From Cryptomeria japonica (Eukaryota; Streptophyta; Pinopsida; Cupressales; Cupressaceae): a DNA stretch of 64,000 nucleotides. Position 1 is the stretch's first letter, and every line of letters starts with the position of its first letter. A program made the position numbers and the translations under genes. Of the stretch, positions 1-11,041 are shown piece after piece. The notes beneath the pieces are model-generated. The model did not search any database. It saw nothing but the letters and a program-made list of their open reading frames with translations, and had not been told where the DNA came from. The DNA lies in NCBI RefSeq assembly GCF_030272615.1, contig NC_081413.1:16316285-16380284 (forward strand). Reading direction: 5' to 3'.

Positions 1-1
1 T

Positions 2-1120
2 AGAGGTGACATTGAGATTGAAGGGCATTCATCCAATCAAGAACATGAAATGTTTAAAGAACCATTCCCAAAACATGACAAGGGAAAAGCTAAAGCCACA
101 GATGACCAAACCAACTATACCAGAGCATCTTATAACTATGATTCAACTATTAATCACATTTCAATGGATAATTAGTTCTCTACAATTATCATCAAGGACA
201 AAACACCTAAGAATTATGCCCAAAGACCCAAGATTGTCCTAAAAGGCATTGGATCTTATTCCGAACCTACCTTTGAATGTAATGTCACAACTCATCGAGG
301 TAAATTCACCTTGCAAGGTGCTCCAGCTAAAAACACCGCTTCCTCATCAACCAAACCTGAGTATGACCTTGTAGAACAGTTAGAGAAGACACGCGCGCTT
401 ATCTCCATCCTTGAGCTCTTACTCATATCCCCTGCACATAAAGCCATTCTTGACAAAACTTTCAGAGACACTTCCTTTCCTACTGATCTGAATGTGGACC
501 ATTTTCAAGCCATGGTGGGATACCTTTTGGTTCCACACTCCCATACATTCATAGAAGCTGACGACACCTCCGTGAGCCAACCATATAATGCACCTTTACA
601 CATTGAAGCCTTCCTACACAAACATCGAATAAAACAAGTCCTGATAGATGGAGGAGCTGGTCTTAACATATGTACTTTGAACACAATAATACAATTGGGA
701 TATTCAGACAAAGTTGTGAATGCTACAAACAAAATTACCTTCAAAGCATATGATGGTGAAGAGCGTTCATCCAAAGGCACAATCATCTTACCTCCCAGAG
801 TTGGACCAGTTACAAAGGATGTGGTTTGTCAAGTTCTTGACCTAGATCTCACATACAATAGATTGCTAGGACGTCCTTAGATTCATGAGATGAGGGTAGT
901 CCCATCTACATACCACCAATGCATTAATTTTTCTCACAGTGGAGTTGAAATAACAGTTAATGGTGATCCTAATCCATTTATATACTGCAATAACTTGAGA
1001 CCAAAAACTAAGACGATCATTCCAAATAATAGGGAAGTTGTCCCTTCTTTTGCATACATTGATCCTGAATCATTAAAACCTTCAACATCAAAACAAGGTG
1101 AGCTTAAAGGGAAATATTAG
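2..1120 (+). pseudogene. E1 gag tail and aspartic protease region (broken)
   Basis: The reading frame starts at base 2, just downstream of where E2 has its gag zinc knuckle. A TAG at 173-175 interrupts the gag tail. The frame is then open to TAG 878-880 and again to TAG 1118-1120. The protease motif VLIDGGAGLNICT lies near 638-680, with the D-G-G form common in plant gypsy proteases rather than DTG or DSG. The conserved LLGRP near 865 marks the end of the fold. Comparison with E2 shows that the stop at 878 replaces Trp (TGG to TAG) and the one at 1118 replaces Gln (CAG to TAG). Retrotransposon origin is certain. The protease call rests on motif and position. Confidence 0.85.
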
Positions 1121-1129
1121 GACAAAGGC

Positions 1130-2190
1130 ATGGGTGAATACACTTTGAATAAAACCATGTGCTTACAACAAGTTATGAGTTCACCAAAAGAATATGGACG
1201 ACCACATCCTACTAAACGGGTATCTATCATTACACTCAAGTGGGATCCTACTATCTTCCAAAACTGGGGTGAAATGGAAAAACAAGATTTATACAAAATG
1301 CTTTACAAAGACCCTAAAAATGGTACACAAGATCACATCAGCATACCATATGAAAAATATGGCAAAGGATTCAAGATCCTACAAAAGTTTGGGTACGATG
1401 GTAAAAGTCCTCTTGGCTTAAGAAAGGAAGGTATCATTCAACCTTTGCAACTAGAATTGATATTTAAAAAGGAGCGCTCAAAAGGACTTGGTTTCATGTC
1501 TTCTAGGGTAAATACTCAAAAGACAGAAAAAACATTACAAATCAAAGCTGCCAAAAATCAACAAGAGAACCACTATTCCACATACTCCAATGAATGGGAA
1601 TGGGGTTCGGACAAATCCTCCAATGACTATGACTCACCGAGACATTCAAAGAACTAGGTGAACCCACAGAAGAGGAGGAATTTTATAGAAAATTCAAAGT
1701 TGGTCAGGAAACAACCCCTGAGGATCCCACACAATCTTTTCCTCTAGGTTCTCGGTCAAAATATAAAGAATGAAGACACTCGTCCCGGAATGCGCTACTA
1801 GTGATGACAATTTGGATTCGTTCACAATCGAGACGGATGAGGAGAGTGCCAACAATGACCTCGATAATTACCTCGACATACTTGAATATAACTGCATCTT
1901 CACCCTTAGTCCCGCTGACTTTGAAAACATTGAATGCCTTCCCCTTGTTCACCACCAACTTATTGACTGGGACCATGAAGGACCTATACAGTTCGACACA
2001 TTCCAAAATGATGAAGCCTTTATTGACTATCTAGACATACGAGATGATCTTCCCCCTGAGGACCATAAGGCAGGATACACTATAGAACTCAACAACATGG
2101 CATATTTTGGTGAGGGTGTTGGGCCTTCCAGTCGCAAAAATATAAAAAATAAAAACAAATCATGGGTCTTATGGTGAAAACCACATTGTG
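1130..2190 (+). pseudogene. E1 pol linker with G-patch-like segment (two frameshifts)
   Basis: This part lies between protease and RT. The segment 1361-1452 reads GKGFKILQKFGYDGKSPLGL and onward, with the spaced glycines and aromatic residues of a G-patch, an RNA-interaction motif. It is followed by an acidic stretch (EWEWGSDKSS, DETDEES type) and by the motif YTIELNNMAYFG near 2077-2110. Compared with E2, one base is missing near 1630-1640, so the frame ends at 1657. It resumes in another frame from about 1660 to 2177, and a second indel near 2135-2165 restores the pol frame. Function of the linker is unknown. The G-patch label is by motif only. Confidence 0.75.
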
Positions 2191-3222
2191 GCACTGTCTG
2201 ACCCAAAAAAAGTAAAAAGAAAGGATGTATCTAAGGGTGAAAACCTCTCTGAGGCACTCAAATATGGAAGGCTCGATATTCTCTCGGCATCATATGAAGA
2301 AAAATCATCTATGTTAGTAAAGGAGACCATCAAAACAAACATTGGTACAAAAGAAATTCCACGTAACATATTCCTAGCACAGTCTCTGATAGAGGCAGAA
2401 AGACCAAAGTTCATAAGTTTCTTCACAGAGCAACAAATCAATTTTGCATGGTCATATGTTGATATTCCTAGACTAGATCTGGATTTAGTAATGCATCATT
2501 TAACAGTCAAACCGGGGGCAAAACCAGTAAAACGGAAATTAAGAAAGATGCATCCACAAGTGGCATTATTAGTCAAAGCGGAGCTTGAAAAATTATAGGA
2601 TGTCGGATTCATACGCCCAATTGATTATCCTGAATGGATCTCCAACTTAGTACCTATCAATAAACCAGATCGTAGCATCAGAATATGCACAGATTTTAGA
2701 GACATCAACAAAGCTTGTCCTAAGGATGATTTTCCATTGCCAAATATCGACCTGATCGTAGATCTCATAGCAGGTCATGCGATGTTATCTTTGATGGATG
2801 GATTCTCTTGCTATAATCAAATAAAAATCACATCTAAGGATCAGCACAAAACAACATTTACTTTTCCTTGGGGAACTTTATGTTGGAATGTCATGCCCTT
2901 TGGGCTAAAGAATGCAGGCGCTACATATCAAAGAGCCATGACTACCATCTTTCATGATCTCATGTACGTTACTATGGAAGATTATGTTGATGACCTATTG
3001 GGCAAATCAATAGATAGAGATACACATTTAGACATACTTTCAGTCATTTTTGATTGGTTGGAAAAATACAAAGTAAGATTAAACCCCAAGAAATGTGTCT
3101 TTGGAGTAACCTCTAGGAAGCTCCTAGGATTCATTGTCTCAAAAAGAGGAATTGAAGCCGATCCAGCAAAAGTCAAGGCCATCCTAGAGATGCAACCACC
3201 AAGAAATATCAGTCAACTTTGA
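2188..3222 (+). pseudogene. E1 reverse transcriptase (in-frame stops)
   Basis: This is the gypsy-type RT that copies genomic RNA into cDNA in virus-like particles. Visible motifs are DVGFIRPIDYPEW, RICTDFRDINKACPKDDFPLPNID, LMDGFSCYNQI (first catalytic Asp), MPFGLKNAGATYQ and YVDDLL (catalytic Asp pair, near 2981-3000), followed by the thumb motif KLLGFIVSKRGIEADPAK. A TAG at 2596-2598 stands where E2 has TTG, and a TGA at 3220-3222 stands where E2 has CGA (QLRSLQ). Catalytic residues are intact but the frame is not, so this copy cannot make full-length enzyme. Confidence 0.9.
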
Positions 3223-4455
3223 TCTTTGCAAGGGAGACTCCAGTCCATACGAAGATTCATAGCACAACTTGCAGACAAATGTCATCCTTTTCAGCACTTG
3301 CTATACAAAAACATCAAATTCAAATGGGATGATAACTGCCAACAAGATTTCCAGATACTCAAAGATTATCTTCTGAATCCACTAGTCTTGATGCCACCAG
3401 TTTTGGAACAACCCCTATTAGTATACATATCTGCTACTTCAACAGCACTGGGGGCACTCTTAGCACAACAAGATGCTAAGGGCAAAGAAAAGGCAGTCTA
3501 CTACATCAGTCGCACTTTGGTGGGATGTGAGCTAAACTACACATCAATTGAGCATGCATGTCTCATTGTGGTCTTTGCTTTGGATAAATTACGACACTAC
3601 ATGCTAACTCATAAAGCTAAGTTGGTCACAAGAATCGATCCATTGAAATACCTTCTCAATAAAGCAACGATTGCCAGTTGACTAGCCAAATGGGTGATGC
3701 TCCTAAGTGAATTCAACATTGAATATGTAGACAGAAAAGCAATAAAAGGACAAGCTATCATGGATCAATTAGTAGATGCTCCCATGATAGATGATGCTCC
3801 TCTAACTTCAGAATTTCCATATGAATCTATCTTGACAGTATCACACACAAAGCCTTGGCAACTATACTTTGACAACTCATACACACAGCATGGTGCAAGA
3901 GCTGGCATCCTCTTCATTACACCTCAAGGGGATTCCATACCAAAATCATATCGATTATCATTTCCTAGCACTAATAACATGGCAGAATATGAGGCATTAA
4001 CAACTGGATTACGGATTATAGTCCAGTGGAAGATCCAGGAACTTCATGTTTTTTGGGACTCTCAACTTGTAATTAGTCAAACAACTGATGACTACCAAAC
4101 AAAAGATGAAAAATTAATGCCTTACAAAAGAATGGTGGATGACCTAAAACAACATTTCATGAAGTTAGACTTTGAGCAAATACCAAGAGAGCAGAATCAA
4201 GCCACATATGCCATGGCTACCATTGCTTCACTAATCGATCTACTACAAAATGAAACCAGCTATGAGTTCTTGGTGGATAACCTTTTGGTTCCCTCGTATG
4301 AGATCAGTCCTACTAAGCTGATACGTGTCATTGGTCCTGATTCCCATTTATATGGTTCCATTTTCACATACCTTCATAATAATACCCTTCCTCTTGACTT
4401 ATCCAACAATCAACGTTGCACTTTCATTTGCAATCTTCTCGATACGTCATTTTAG
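3223..4455 (+). pseudogene. E1 RNase H and archaeal-type RNase H (broken)
   Basis: The first RNase H is represented by PLLVYISATSTALGALLAQQ, the YYISRTLVG strand and YTSIEHACLIVVFA, ending at a TGA at 3679-3681. The second, archaeal-type domain (about 3855-4240) shows LYFDNSYTQHGA, MAEYEAL, FWDSQLVI and PREQNQATYAMA. In E2 the last motif reads AADAMA, so E1 has lost the final catalytic Asp (now Tyr). Two tandem RNase H domains are characteristic of the TAT lineage of plant gypsy elements. A 1-bp deletion near 4425 ends the frame at 4455 by comparison with E2. Confidence 0.85.
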
Positions 4456-5601
4456 CCGATATCCTATACCTTTGAGGTCTAGATGGCACTCTTCTTAGAT
4501 GTTTAGAAAGGGATGAAGTTCAGATTGTGTTATGCGAAGTTCATGAAGGGATATGTGGTCCACATTCTAGTGGTCCTACCTTAGCCAAGAAACTCATCAG
4601 GACTGGATATTACTGGCCCAATATGGAAAAAGACTCATATCAATTTGTCAAGAAATGTAAACAATGTCAACTTCATGGAGACCTCATTCATGCGCTAGCG
4701 CAAGAACTTCAACTGATTGCGACTCCTTGGTCCTTTTGCCAATGGGGACTCGATCTCATAGGCAAGATTCACCCTCCTTCCTCCAATGGCCATAAATTCA
4801 TCATCACCGCCACAGATTATTTCACAAAATAGATTGAAGTCGCGCCTCTTACACAAGTCATTGGAAAATAGATTGTTATGTTCATTCTCAACTACATCAT
4901 TTGTCGATATGGTATTCCTATTTCCATCATCACCAATAACGGGCGTCCATTCAAAAATCAAGATGTTCGTGAACTTTGTGATCACTTCCATATTATCCAT
5001 TATTTCTCCACACCCTATTACCCCCAACGTAATGACCAAGCTGAGGCATCTAATAAAACCATTCTTAAAATCCTAAAAAATACAATCGATGATGTTGGTC
5101 GCAATTGGCATATCCAACTTAATCTTGCACTTTGGGATTACCACACAAGCATCCGCACACCTATAGGAGCCACACCTTATTCACTTGTCTATGGCGTTGA
5201 AGCTATCTTGCCTATTGAGGTCGAGTTACCCTCTTTACAAGTCTCTTTGCAAAACATTATCAGTGATGAAGACTACAGGATCTCTCGCTTACAAGAACTT
5301 GAATTATTGGATGAACGAAGACAAATTGCTTTTAATCATCTCAAGGCTTATCAACAATGAATGAGTCGCAGTTACAATCATAAAGTCAAGGCTCGCACAT
5401 TTGAGGTAGGTGACTTAGTTCTTAGAGAAAATCCTAAAAATCAGCAAGACAGAGAGAATAAGGGCAAGTTCGAACCAAATTGACTTGGTCCTTATATCAT
5501 TACAATAGCCTATGGATCTGATGCATATCAGCTCTCAACCACAGAGGGCAAACCTTTGGAGGATCCCATCAATAGCATGCACCTTCGCAGGTTTTACAAA
5601 T
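4456..5601 (+). pseudogene. E1 integrase (broken, catalytic Asp lost)
   Basis: The HHCC zinc region (HEGICGPHSSG to KKCKQCQ) lies at about 4540-4675. The first catalytic Asp is in WGLDLIGKIHP. The second is changed: IITNNGRPF here against IITDNGRPF in E2, a D-to-N change. The catalytic Glu remains in DQAEASNK. Stops occur at 4830-4832 (TAG for Trp), about 4869-4871 (TAG, shared with E2), 5358-5360 (TGA, shared with E2) and near 5480 (TGA for Trp). The C-terminal part (EVGDLVLRENPKN to INSMHLRRF) ends near 5601. No chromodomain is visible, as expected for TAT elements. Confidence 0.85.
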
Positions 5602-7301
5602 AGCTCTTCAGAGTATCCTAAGTCAAAATACAAAAAAATCAAAAAATTATCAAAAATACAAAAAAAAAATCATTACTTGGTGAAAACCTGACAAACAGGC
5701 GCCTTGTGACACACAAAAAAAAAGTTAAAGAAAAAAATTTCGTCCAACAGTGAAAACCACTTCGGTGGCACCCTAGGCAAGTACCATGGTGAAAACTGGG
5801 TCACCAGCATCATGCGTAGAGACATTTCTCCTCCCTCCTTCATGATTCACTTTCATCCTTCACTTTGCACACACTCACAACCTATTCATTCATAACAAAC
5901 ATACCCATTCCCATCATGGCTTGTTATTGATCCTCCTAAGGTTGGTTAGCCATTCATAATAACATTCATTTTCACCCCTTTTGATCCATAATAAATCAGC
6001 TCCTATCTGTGGCTAAGGCAAATCCTATGTCTAGTTATGGGTGTGGAACTAAGAGCATCACACGTTCCGAGGAGTACAATTTCTTCCAATTTTCTTCAGT
6101 CTATCCACGCACAATCCACAATAAAGCAACACTTGCATCACCAATCCACAATAAAGTTTCGTCTTGTCCGCAATAAAGTATCAGTTTCATGGATTCAATC
6201 AGTTTTAGATGAGACACAATAGCAACAATGGGCTTCAACAAATCAAATCTTTCAACAGACTCAGACAACATTATGGTTCAGTGCTATCTATCCTTTTGTG
6301 AAAGTAAACATTGTGATCACAATCAAATAAGACTTATACAAGTGACAAGAGACACTAAATTTGAGGACTACAATGGATTTTGGTGTCGAGTCTTGGTTTT
6401 CTTTTGATTTTATCTTTTGGTGACATGTCTTTAAGCTTTACTGGGATGTCTTTGACTAGAGATTCTATCTCCAAGATGTCTTTGACTAGAAAGGCGAGGA
6501 CGGGGTATCACCTATTTTTTTGTTGTTGTCTGTGGATTGTCTCTTAGTAATGCTATGACTTGTCTAAGGATATGAGGACACTATGAGTCTAGTGTGAACT
6601 GGGTCATTCCTTGTTTGTGATTGTCTGATCTCCATGCAAATGGGTACAATGACTTTCTGGGTCAAACATATACCTCAATTGCCATAACCTATTTGCCATA
6701 ATAAAGCTCAATGATGATAATAGCACAAGAAGATCTTTCACTTTCATATCCTCTATCTTCCAACCCCCTTTCTTGATTGACCTCCATCATCCTTCTTGAG
6801 TCCGTGTAGCCTACTAAAACATGACTGAGTATAATGACACACCAAAAATATTTGCATTTCGTATAGTTTGCACCTGCATTACCACTTATTAGCATTTCAT
6901 ACATACATATAGATATCACAATTACATCACATCCTACACACAACACATGTTAGCACATTTTACATTCTCATCATGTAAATAGTTCTTTGCATTATCATAT
7001 TCATTTTCATTTCATACATCCACAATTGCATATGCATAACATATAAAACATAAAAGAACAAAAATATGGCATTTCATCGTGTACATATTTGCATCCATAT
7101 CATAAGCATCACATAGATACATGCATCACATAGAAACATCACATAGGTACACATGCATATAACTACCGCAAGGATGAATCTCATATATATATATAATCAT
7201 AAGTGTCATGATACAATGATGTCAAAAATCATATGGCTACAACACCCAAAGGTGTCATCATACAAAATGGTACAAAATTGATACATAGGGAGCCCTCTAA
7301 G
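5602..7301 (+). other. E1 post-pol noncoding region
   Basis: This is untranslated sequence between pol and the antisense gene. It begins with an A-rich tract (about 5620-5740), then a pair of short hairpins (5757-5807), a stretch with repeated AATAAA words (near 5988, 6120, 6148, 6172 and 6700), and an AT-rich region with CATA/CACATA-rich sequence near 6890-7200. It is collinear with 27961-29689 of E2. No open frame in it is supported by the E1/E2 comparison. Confidence 0.7.
5757..5807 (+). other. Paired post-pol hairpins, E1 copy
   Basis: CCAC-TTCG-GTGG at 5757-5768 is a perfect 4-bp stem with a UUCG tetraloop in RNA. CTGG-GTCA-CCAG at 5796-5807 is a second 4-bp hairpin. Each is preceded by GTGAAAAC. 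The same pair is at 28140-28190 in E2. In H only the first is left (38017-38028, loop TTTG). A structural role in the element's RNA is inferred, not known. Confidence 0.5.
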
Positions 7302-8243
7302 TTATGATGAACTCCCTCCCTCGAAACCGCCTAGGCTCGACAAAGTCTGAGCCCTAAAAGGACCTGCCCCAGGATCATCTCTCTTGCCCCCTCTATCTAG
7401 TGGTGGTGGAGGACCCATGACCCCACCACTAGATGCATGTCTCATGTCTCTCTGTCTAGTGGTCATCATAGTCCGCGATGGTATCTGAAAGCTCCTAGCC
7501 CACCGATCTGGTGGCACCACTCCATAGTACGGGTCTCTCTAGTAGGCTATCTCCCATAGGCATATTCGGCCCCTATGTCCTCTATTGCTTGCCTCCCTAC
7601 CCTCATTTCTATCTCACCCTCTGTATAGCACTGAATAGCCTGATCTTTCTCTCGCTCAGTGTCCCTCAACTATCTCCTGAACCTAGCAGCATCTCTCTCC
7701 AGATCCTGGAGCTCATCTGCCTGTCCCTGGCAAATCTCCCTCAAGGATAGTATCTCATTCTCCTCCTCTCCTCCCCTATCCCATAGCCAACCCTCGTGTC
7801 TCCCTATCCGGACATAGGAACCCACTGATCACTCCTGCCAACACCGCTAGTAGAGACAATCATGTCGATGTCATGGTATCCCAAGCCACGTGTCCAGCCC
7901 TCATCTCCAATCCTGGATCCTAGAACACTCATCTCAGTGCATCCTTGTCTCTGTCTCGATCGTAAGGAACTAACTCCCCATCGATCGATATACTCAGTAT
8001 CCTATACACATCCTCTAAGGTGACTGTCATCTCACCCATCGGTAAATGAAACGTGCAAGTCTCTGAGTGCCATCTCTCAGCTAATGCAGTCAATAATCCC
8101 ATGTTTGCCCAAAACTTAGGCACATGCAGAATATGTCGCATACCCATAGCCTCAACTGCTTCTCTCTCCTCGAGTGTCAGCTCTGCTTGCAAACTCTGAG
8201 TCGAAGGGGATCTCTCTCGTGACTCCAACATCGGTAGGTCCTC
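7302..8243 (-). pseudogene. E1 antisense plant-mobile-domain gene, exon 2 (internally deleted)
   Basis: Read on the minus strand from 8243. The start (EDLPMLESRE) matches E2's exon 2 (EYLPMLESRE). The PMD core is almost unchanged from E2: LAERWHSETCTFHLP, GEMTVTLEDVYRIL and IDGEL. A TGA at 7929-7931 follows DALR, where E2 has Gln. After the segment matching ISGFLC and GLAMG, the sequence jumps to the coiled-coil part (LREICQGQADEL). E1 thus lacks about 1 kb that E2 has, namely the C-terminal half of the PMD and the acidic linker. The tail (SSGGVMGPPPPLDRGG, GGSSS) is kept and ends at TAA 7302-7304. The acceptor dinucleotide before 8243 is AA, not AG. The gene is broken, but its homology to PMD proteins (MAIN/MAIL1 family and transposon relatives) is clear. 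Confidence 0.8.
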
Positions 8244-9121
8244 TTGTAGTCAAGCAAATCAACTGTGTCAGTCATAGTGGCATTCCCTGTTCATCACAAA
8301 GAGCTGCTCTTTTTTAGTACTCCGTGTTCATCACAAAGTACTGCTTTCTTATCCTAGTGGCAGTCCCTATTCATCACAAAGTGCTGCTCTTTTTAGTATT
8401 CCCTGTTCATCACAAAGTACTGCTTTCTATCCTAGTGGCATTCCCTGTTCATCATAAAGTGTTGCTCTTTTTAGTACTCCCTGTTCATCACAAAGTACTA
8501 ATTTCTATCCTAGTAGCATTCCATGTTCATCACAAAGTGTTGCTTTGATCCTATCTTTAGGGCACCTACTTGAGTGTATCCTCTTGAGTAGCTTATCCAA
8601 TTGGCAATGTATGTTCTATCACAGAATTGTCAATTTCAGCCTTATCCAATTGGCAATGTATGTCCTATCACAGAATTGTCAATTTCTTTGGTACTCCTTG
8701 TTCATCACAAAGTGCCTTAATCTATCCTATCCTATGGCCTCTGCTTGAGTGTATCCTCTTGAGTAGTTTATTCATTGGCAATGTATGTTCTATCACAGAA
8801 TTGTCGATCCTAGCCCTATCTGCTATCCTAGTCTTCCCTAGAGGACCTGCTTGAGTGTATCCTCTCAGCAGCTTATCCAATCGACAGTGTATGTTTATCA
8901 CAAAATTATTGATTCGACCTTGAAAATATAAATGCGCATTCATGACACAAATGTGCCTAGCCTACGCAAACACACATGGCACCAATGCAGACGCGCCTTA
9001 ATGTTTTTCCTCCCGCTTTACATTTTTCTAGACATACCTAATGTGCATTTATTATGCTACCTAACATGAATTTATGACAAAATTAATGTGGCAAAGTACA
9101 AGGAGGTTTTGTGGTACTTAC
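8244..9121 (-). other. E1 putative intron of the antisense gene
   Basis: The donor GTAAGT is at 9121-9116 (minus). The acceptor, AG in E2, is AA here (8245-8244). Most of the intron is tandem repeats of TTCATCACAAAGT-type units (8284-8720) and a related block around 8590-8900. The rest is AT-rich with a few remnants of the GCGTCTG-type motif near 8960-9000. The intron is inferred from the exon reading frames and splice-site words, not from transcripts. Confidence 0.55.
8284..8720. repeat. Tandem repeat array TTCATCACAAAGT, E1 intron
   Basis: About seven close copies of CCCTGTTCATCACAAAGTRCT occur at 8284-8545, alternating in a dimer of roughly 70 bp (one arm followed by 'gctctttttagtact', the other by 'gctttctatcctagtgg'). 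A further copy lies near 8700. Each core is framed by AGTACT-like words. The matching array in E2 is 31690-31960. It gives repetitive shadow peptides (HHKVLL) on the plus strand, which I do not regard as genes. Confidence 0.8.
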
Positions 9122-9187
9122 CGGCTCTCCTGCATCTACTGGCCTCTGAAATGGGTGAACGCGATCGAATATGTGCACCAATGCCAT
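9122..9187 (-). pseudogene. E1 antisense plant-mobile-domain gene, exon 1
   Basis: Minus-strand ATG at 9187-9185 begins a 22-codon exon reading MALVHIFDRVHPFQRP then VDAGEP, followed by GTAAGT. E2's exon 1 (32407-32472) is the same length and reads MASVHRFDHIRRFQRP then VEAGEP, also followed by GTAAGT. The phase is 0 in both, so it joins exon 2 in frame. The frame is open further upstream in E1 (to about 9265), but the E2 frame lacks that upstream Met, so the internal ATG is the better start. Confidence 0.55.
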
Positions 9188-9268
9188 CGTTGTTGACTGC
9201 TCTCTGCTATCTCTGCACTCTAATCTCTTGGATGTGTGGATGACAATGAGGATGTGTTCCCTCATAGT

Positions 9269-9279
9269 CTATCTTATAG
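9269..9279 (-). promoter_or_regulatory. TATA-like box of the antisense gene, E1
   Basis: On the minus strand this reads CTATAAGATAG, 82-92 bp upstream of the exon 1 ATG. The same 11 bases lie 89-99 bp upstream in E2 (32561-32571). The promoter role is inferred from position and sequence. Confidence 0.4.
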
Positions 9280-9515
9280 ACTACCCTAGCCCTAGTCTCC
9301 CGAGTCAGTCTTGTTTATCCTGTGACTCTGTCACTCTATCCAATCCGGTCAATCCACTCTAGCCTTAGCCTTTCTTTCTAATCGAGAGATTGTCTGTGAT
9401 CTTTCGAGACATTTTCATCCAATCTCTTGAGGGGGCATATCATTCCAATCTTGGGGCAACTTTGTATCAGTTCATCTTATCTTCTTTGAAACAACGCGAC
9501 AAGTTGCATTGTCTC

Positions 9516-9529
9516 AAAGAGGGGCAAAA
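9516..9529 (+). promoter_or_regulatory. Polypurine tract of E1
   Basis: AAAGAGGGGCAAAA lies directly before the TG that opens the 3' LTR. It would prime plus-strand DNA synthesis. The sequence is identical at E2's 3' LTR and nearly so at H's. Confidence 0.85.
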
Positions 9530-10284
9530 TGTAGACATCTAAAATTGTCCAGTCTAATTATTTATTTAATTATTTAAGCCTAATTCTTCTATTAATTAAA
9601 TTAATCTTTATTTATTTAATTAATTCATTTACCCTCTTGTAGCCTTATTTCTCATTTAAATAAATTTATTTATTTATTTAAATTCCCCTTTTCCTAAATT
9701 AAATAAATACTTTTATTTATTTAATTGATCCCACTTCTTCTATTAATTAATTAAATTTTTATTTATTTAATTAATTCATTAACCTTTTCTACCTATGACA
9801 CGTGTCATTCATCTCTTAATTCCTACACTACCTACCCTCTCATTATTTTCTTATTTCTTCTACCTACCCTCTAATCATAGCCGACCATTTATCTTTTACA
9901 CCTCTCAATCTTATCCCTTCATTTCTTATAGTGTCTTCTATATAAGGAGATGCTTCCTTCATTATCAACCCCAACTACTCTAGCATTCAAACTTTCACAT
10001 GCGATCAAGCCTACTTGCAACCACATTTCCGTTCTTTGTTGAGCTCTTGTGCATGCATAAAATCTGAGAGCAAATATATCAAGCAAGATCAATGGAGATA
10101 GGAAGAATGGAGATCCAAACCCTATTGGACATGTGATGGTATAAGCTTTGTGAATTCATTTGATTTGCATTGTCTTAGGTAATCTTCATATGTTATGGTG
10201 GATCTTTGTTGTTGTTAGGCTAGGGTTTTGTGGTTGAATTCATTTAGCCTTTCAATATTATTGTTTCCATTTTCACCATAAACA
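9530..10284 (+). repeat. E1 3' LTR (755 bp)
   Basis: It begins TGTAGACATC and ends ATAAACA. The U3 part is a string of AT-rich inverted repeats (TTAATTAAATAAAT type). A TATA-like CTATATAAGG lies near 9940, followed by a conserved GAGATGCTTCC. It aligns over its length with the E2 LTRs and, more closely in several places (ATTGTCCAGTC, GCGATCAAGCC), with the solo LTR at 55445-56254. Confidence 0.9.
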
Positions 10285-11017
10285 CCTATAAATAGAACCC
10301 TTCTCCTCAAGCAAAGGAGGAAGCATTAGAGAATTGTTATTATAATAAAAATTGAATAGATACTTAGAGCTTTCTCATAGCATCACTCTTTGCATTTGCA
10401 TAGAATGTGTTTTCATTTTTCAACCATCTTAAAACTCCATTTGCCATCCATGATTAGTGCTAAAAGCTGAGAACTCTACTCATTTGGAATTTGGTGAAGA
10501 GGGAAACAAGGGAGAGATAAAAGGCATCATGAAAGCATCTTGGGGAGAATCTTCTCCTTCCTTGTTATTTTGTTAAGCTTATTTCATGCTTTTTGAATCT
10601 CCTTTGATATGTTTTTGGAATGGCTTTTAGTTCTTTGTTTTGGTTTTAATGTTTGAAACTAACATACTAACATTGAACTTTGTCTTTGGTTCTTATCCAC
10701 ATTTTCCATGGCATCAGAAGTTATTTTCAACCACATCCAATCCTTTATTTGGAATCCATGGTTACATGATAAAAACTAAGAGCTACACTCAAGCAAGTAT
10801 TTCGATCTTGGAGAGGATAAGAACAAGGGAGAGCTATCAAGAGCACAATAGAAGCATCTTAGGGAGTCCTGACTCTTTTCATTTATTTTGCTTCCATTTA
10901 TATGTCTTTTTTTCTCTTTTGATATGCATTTGAAGGTTAAAATTTAATTTTGGTTTTCATTAAGACTAACAATATTAATTATTTGGGATCTTGTTTGCTT
11001 ATCCCCTTTCATGTGCA
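10285..11017 (+). repeat. H 5' LTR, right part, split by E1
   Basis: The sequence starts at the TATA box CCTATAAATAG and runs to CATGTGCA. It matches the last 430 bp of H's 3' LTR (about 41631-42060). It is longer because it contains an imperfect internal duplication: about 10416-10690 and about 10717-10960 both carry 'caaccat...aagagctacact...aacaagggagag...gcatctt' type sequence. The left part of this LTR lies beyond E1, outside the window. Confidence 0.85.
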
Positions 11018-11023
11018 TCATTT

Positions 11024-11041
11024 TGGCACCCACCGTGGGGC
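11024..11041 (+). promoter_or_regulatory. Primer binding site of H
   Basis: TGGCACCCACCGTGGGGC lies six bases after the LTR end. It starts with TGG, the complement of a tRNA 3' CCA. I did not assign the tRNA. Confidence 0.65.

Larger units (their letters stand above)
1..10284 (+). mobile_element. E1: Ty3/gypsy TAT-type retrotransposon, left end outside window
   Basis: This is the right-hand 10.3 kb of a TAT-type element that is collinear with E2 (base 1 here matches about base 22363 there). In order it holds the gag tail, protease, G-patch-like segment, RT, two RNase H domains, integrase, a 3.7-kb post-pol region with an antisense plant-mobile-domain gene, a polypurine tract and a 755-bp 3' LTR. 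The LTR ends in CA at 10284 and is followed directly by CCTATAAATAG, which is the interior of the 5' LTR of element H. E1 is therefore nested in H. The expected left target duplication (CCTAT) and the 5' LTR lie outside the window. All coding parts are broken, so the copy is inactive. Confidence 0.9.

Noticed and set aside
8324-8854. Plus-strand peptides with repeated HHKVLL
   Set aside because: They are translations of the TTCATCACAAAGT tandem array. Length and frame follow the repeat, and E2 does not keep them.
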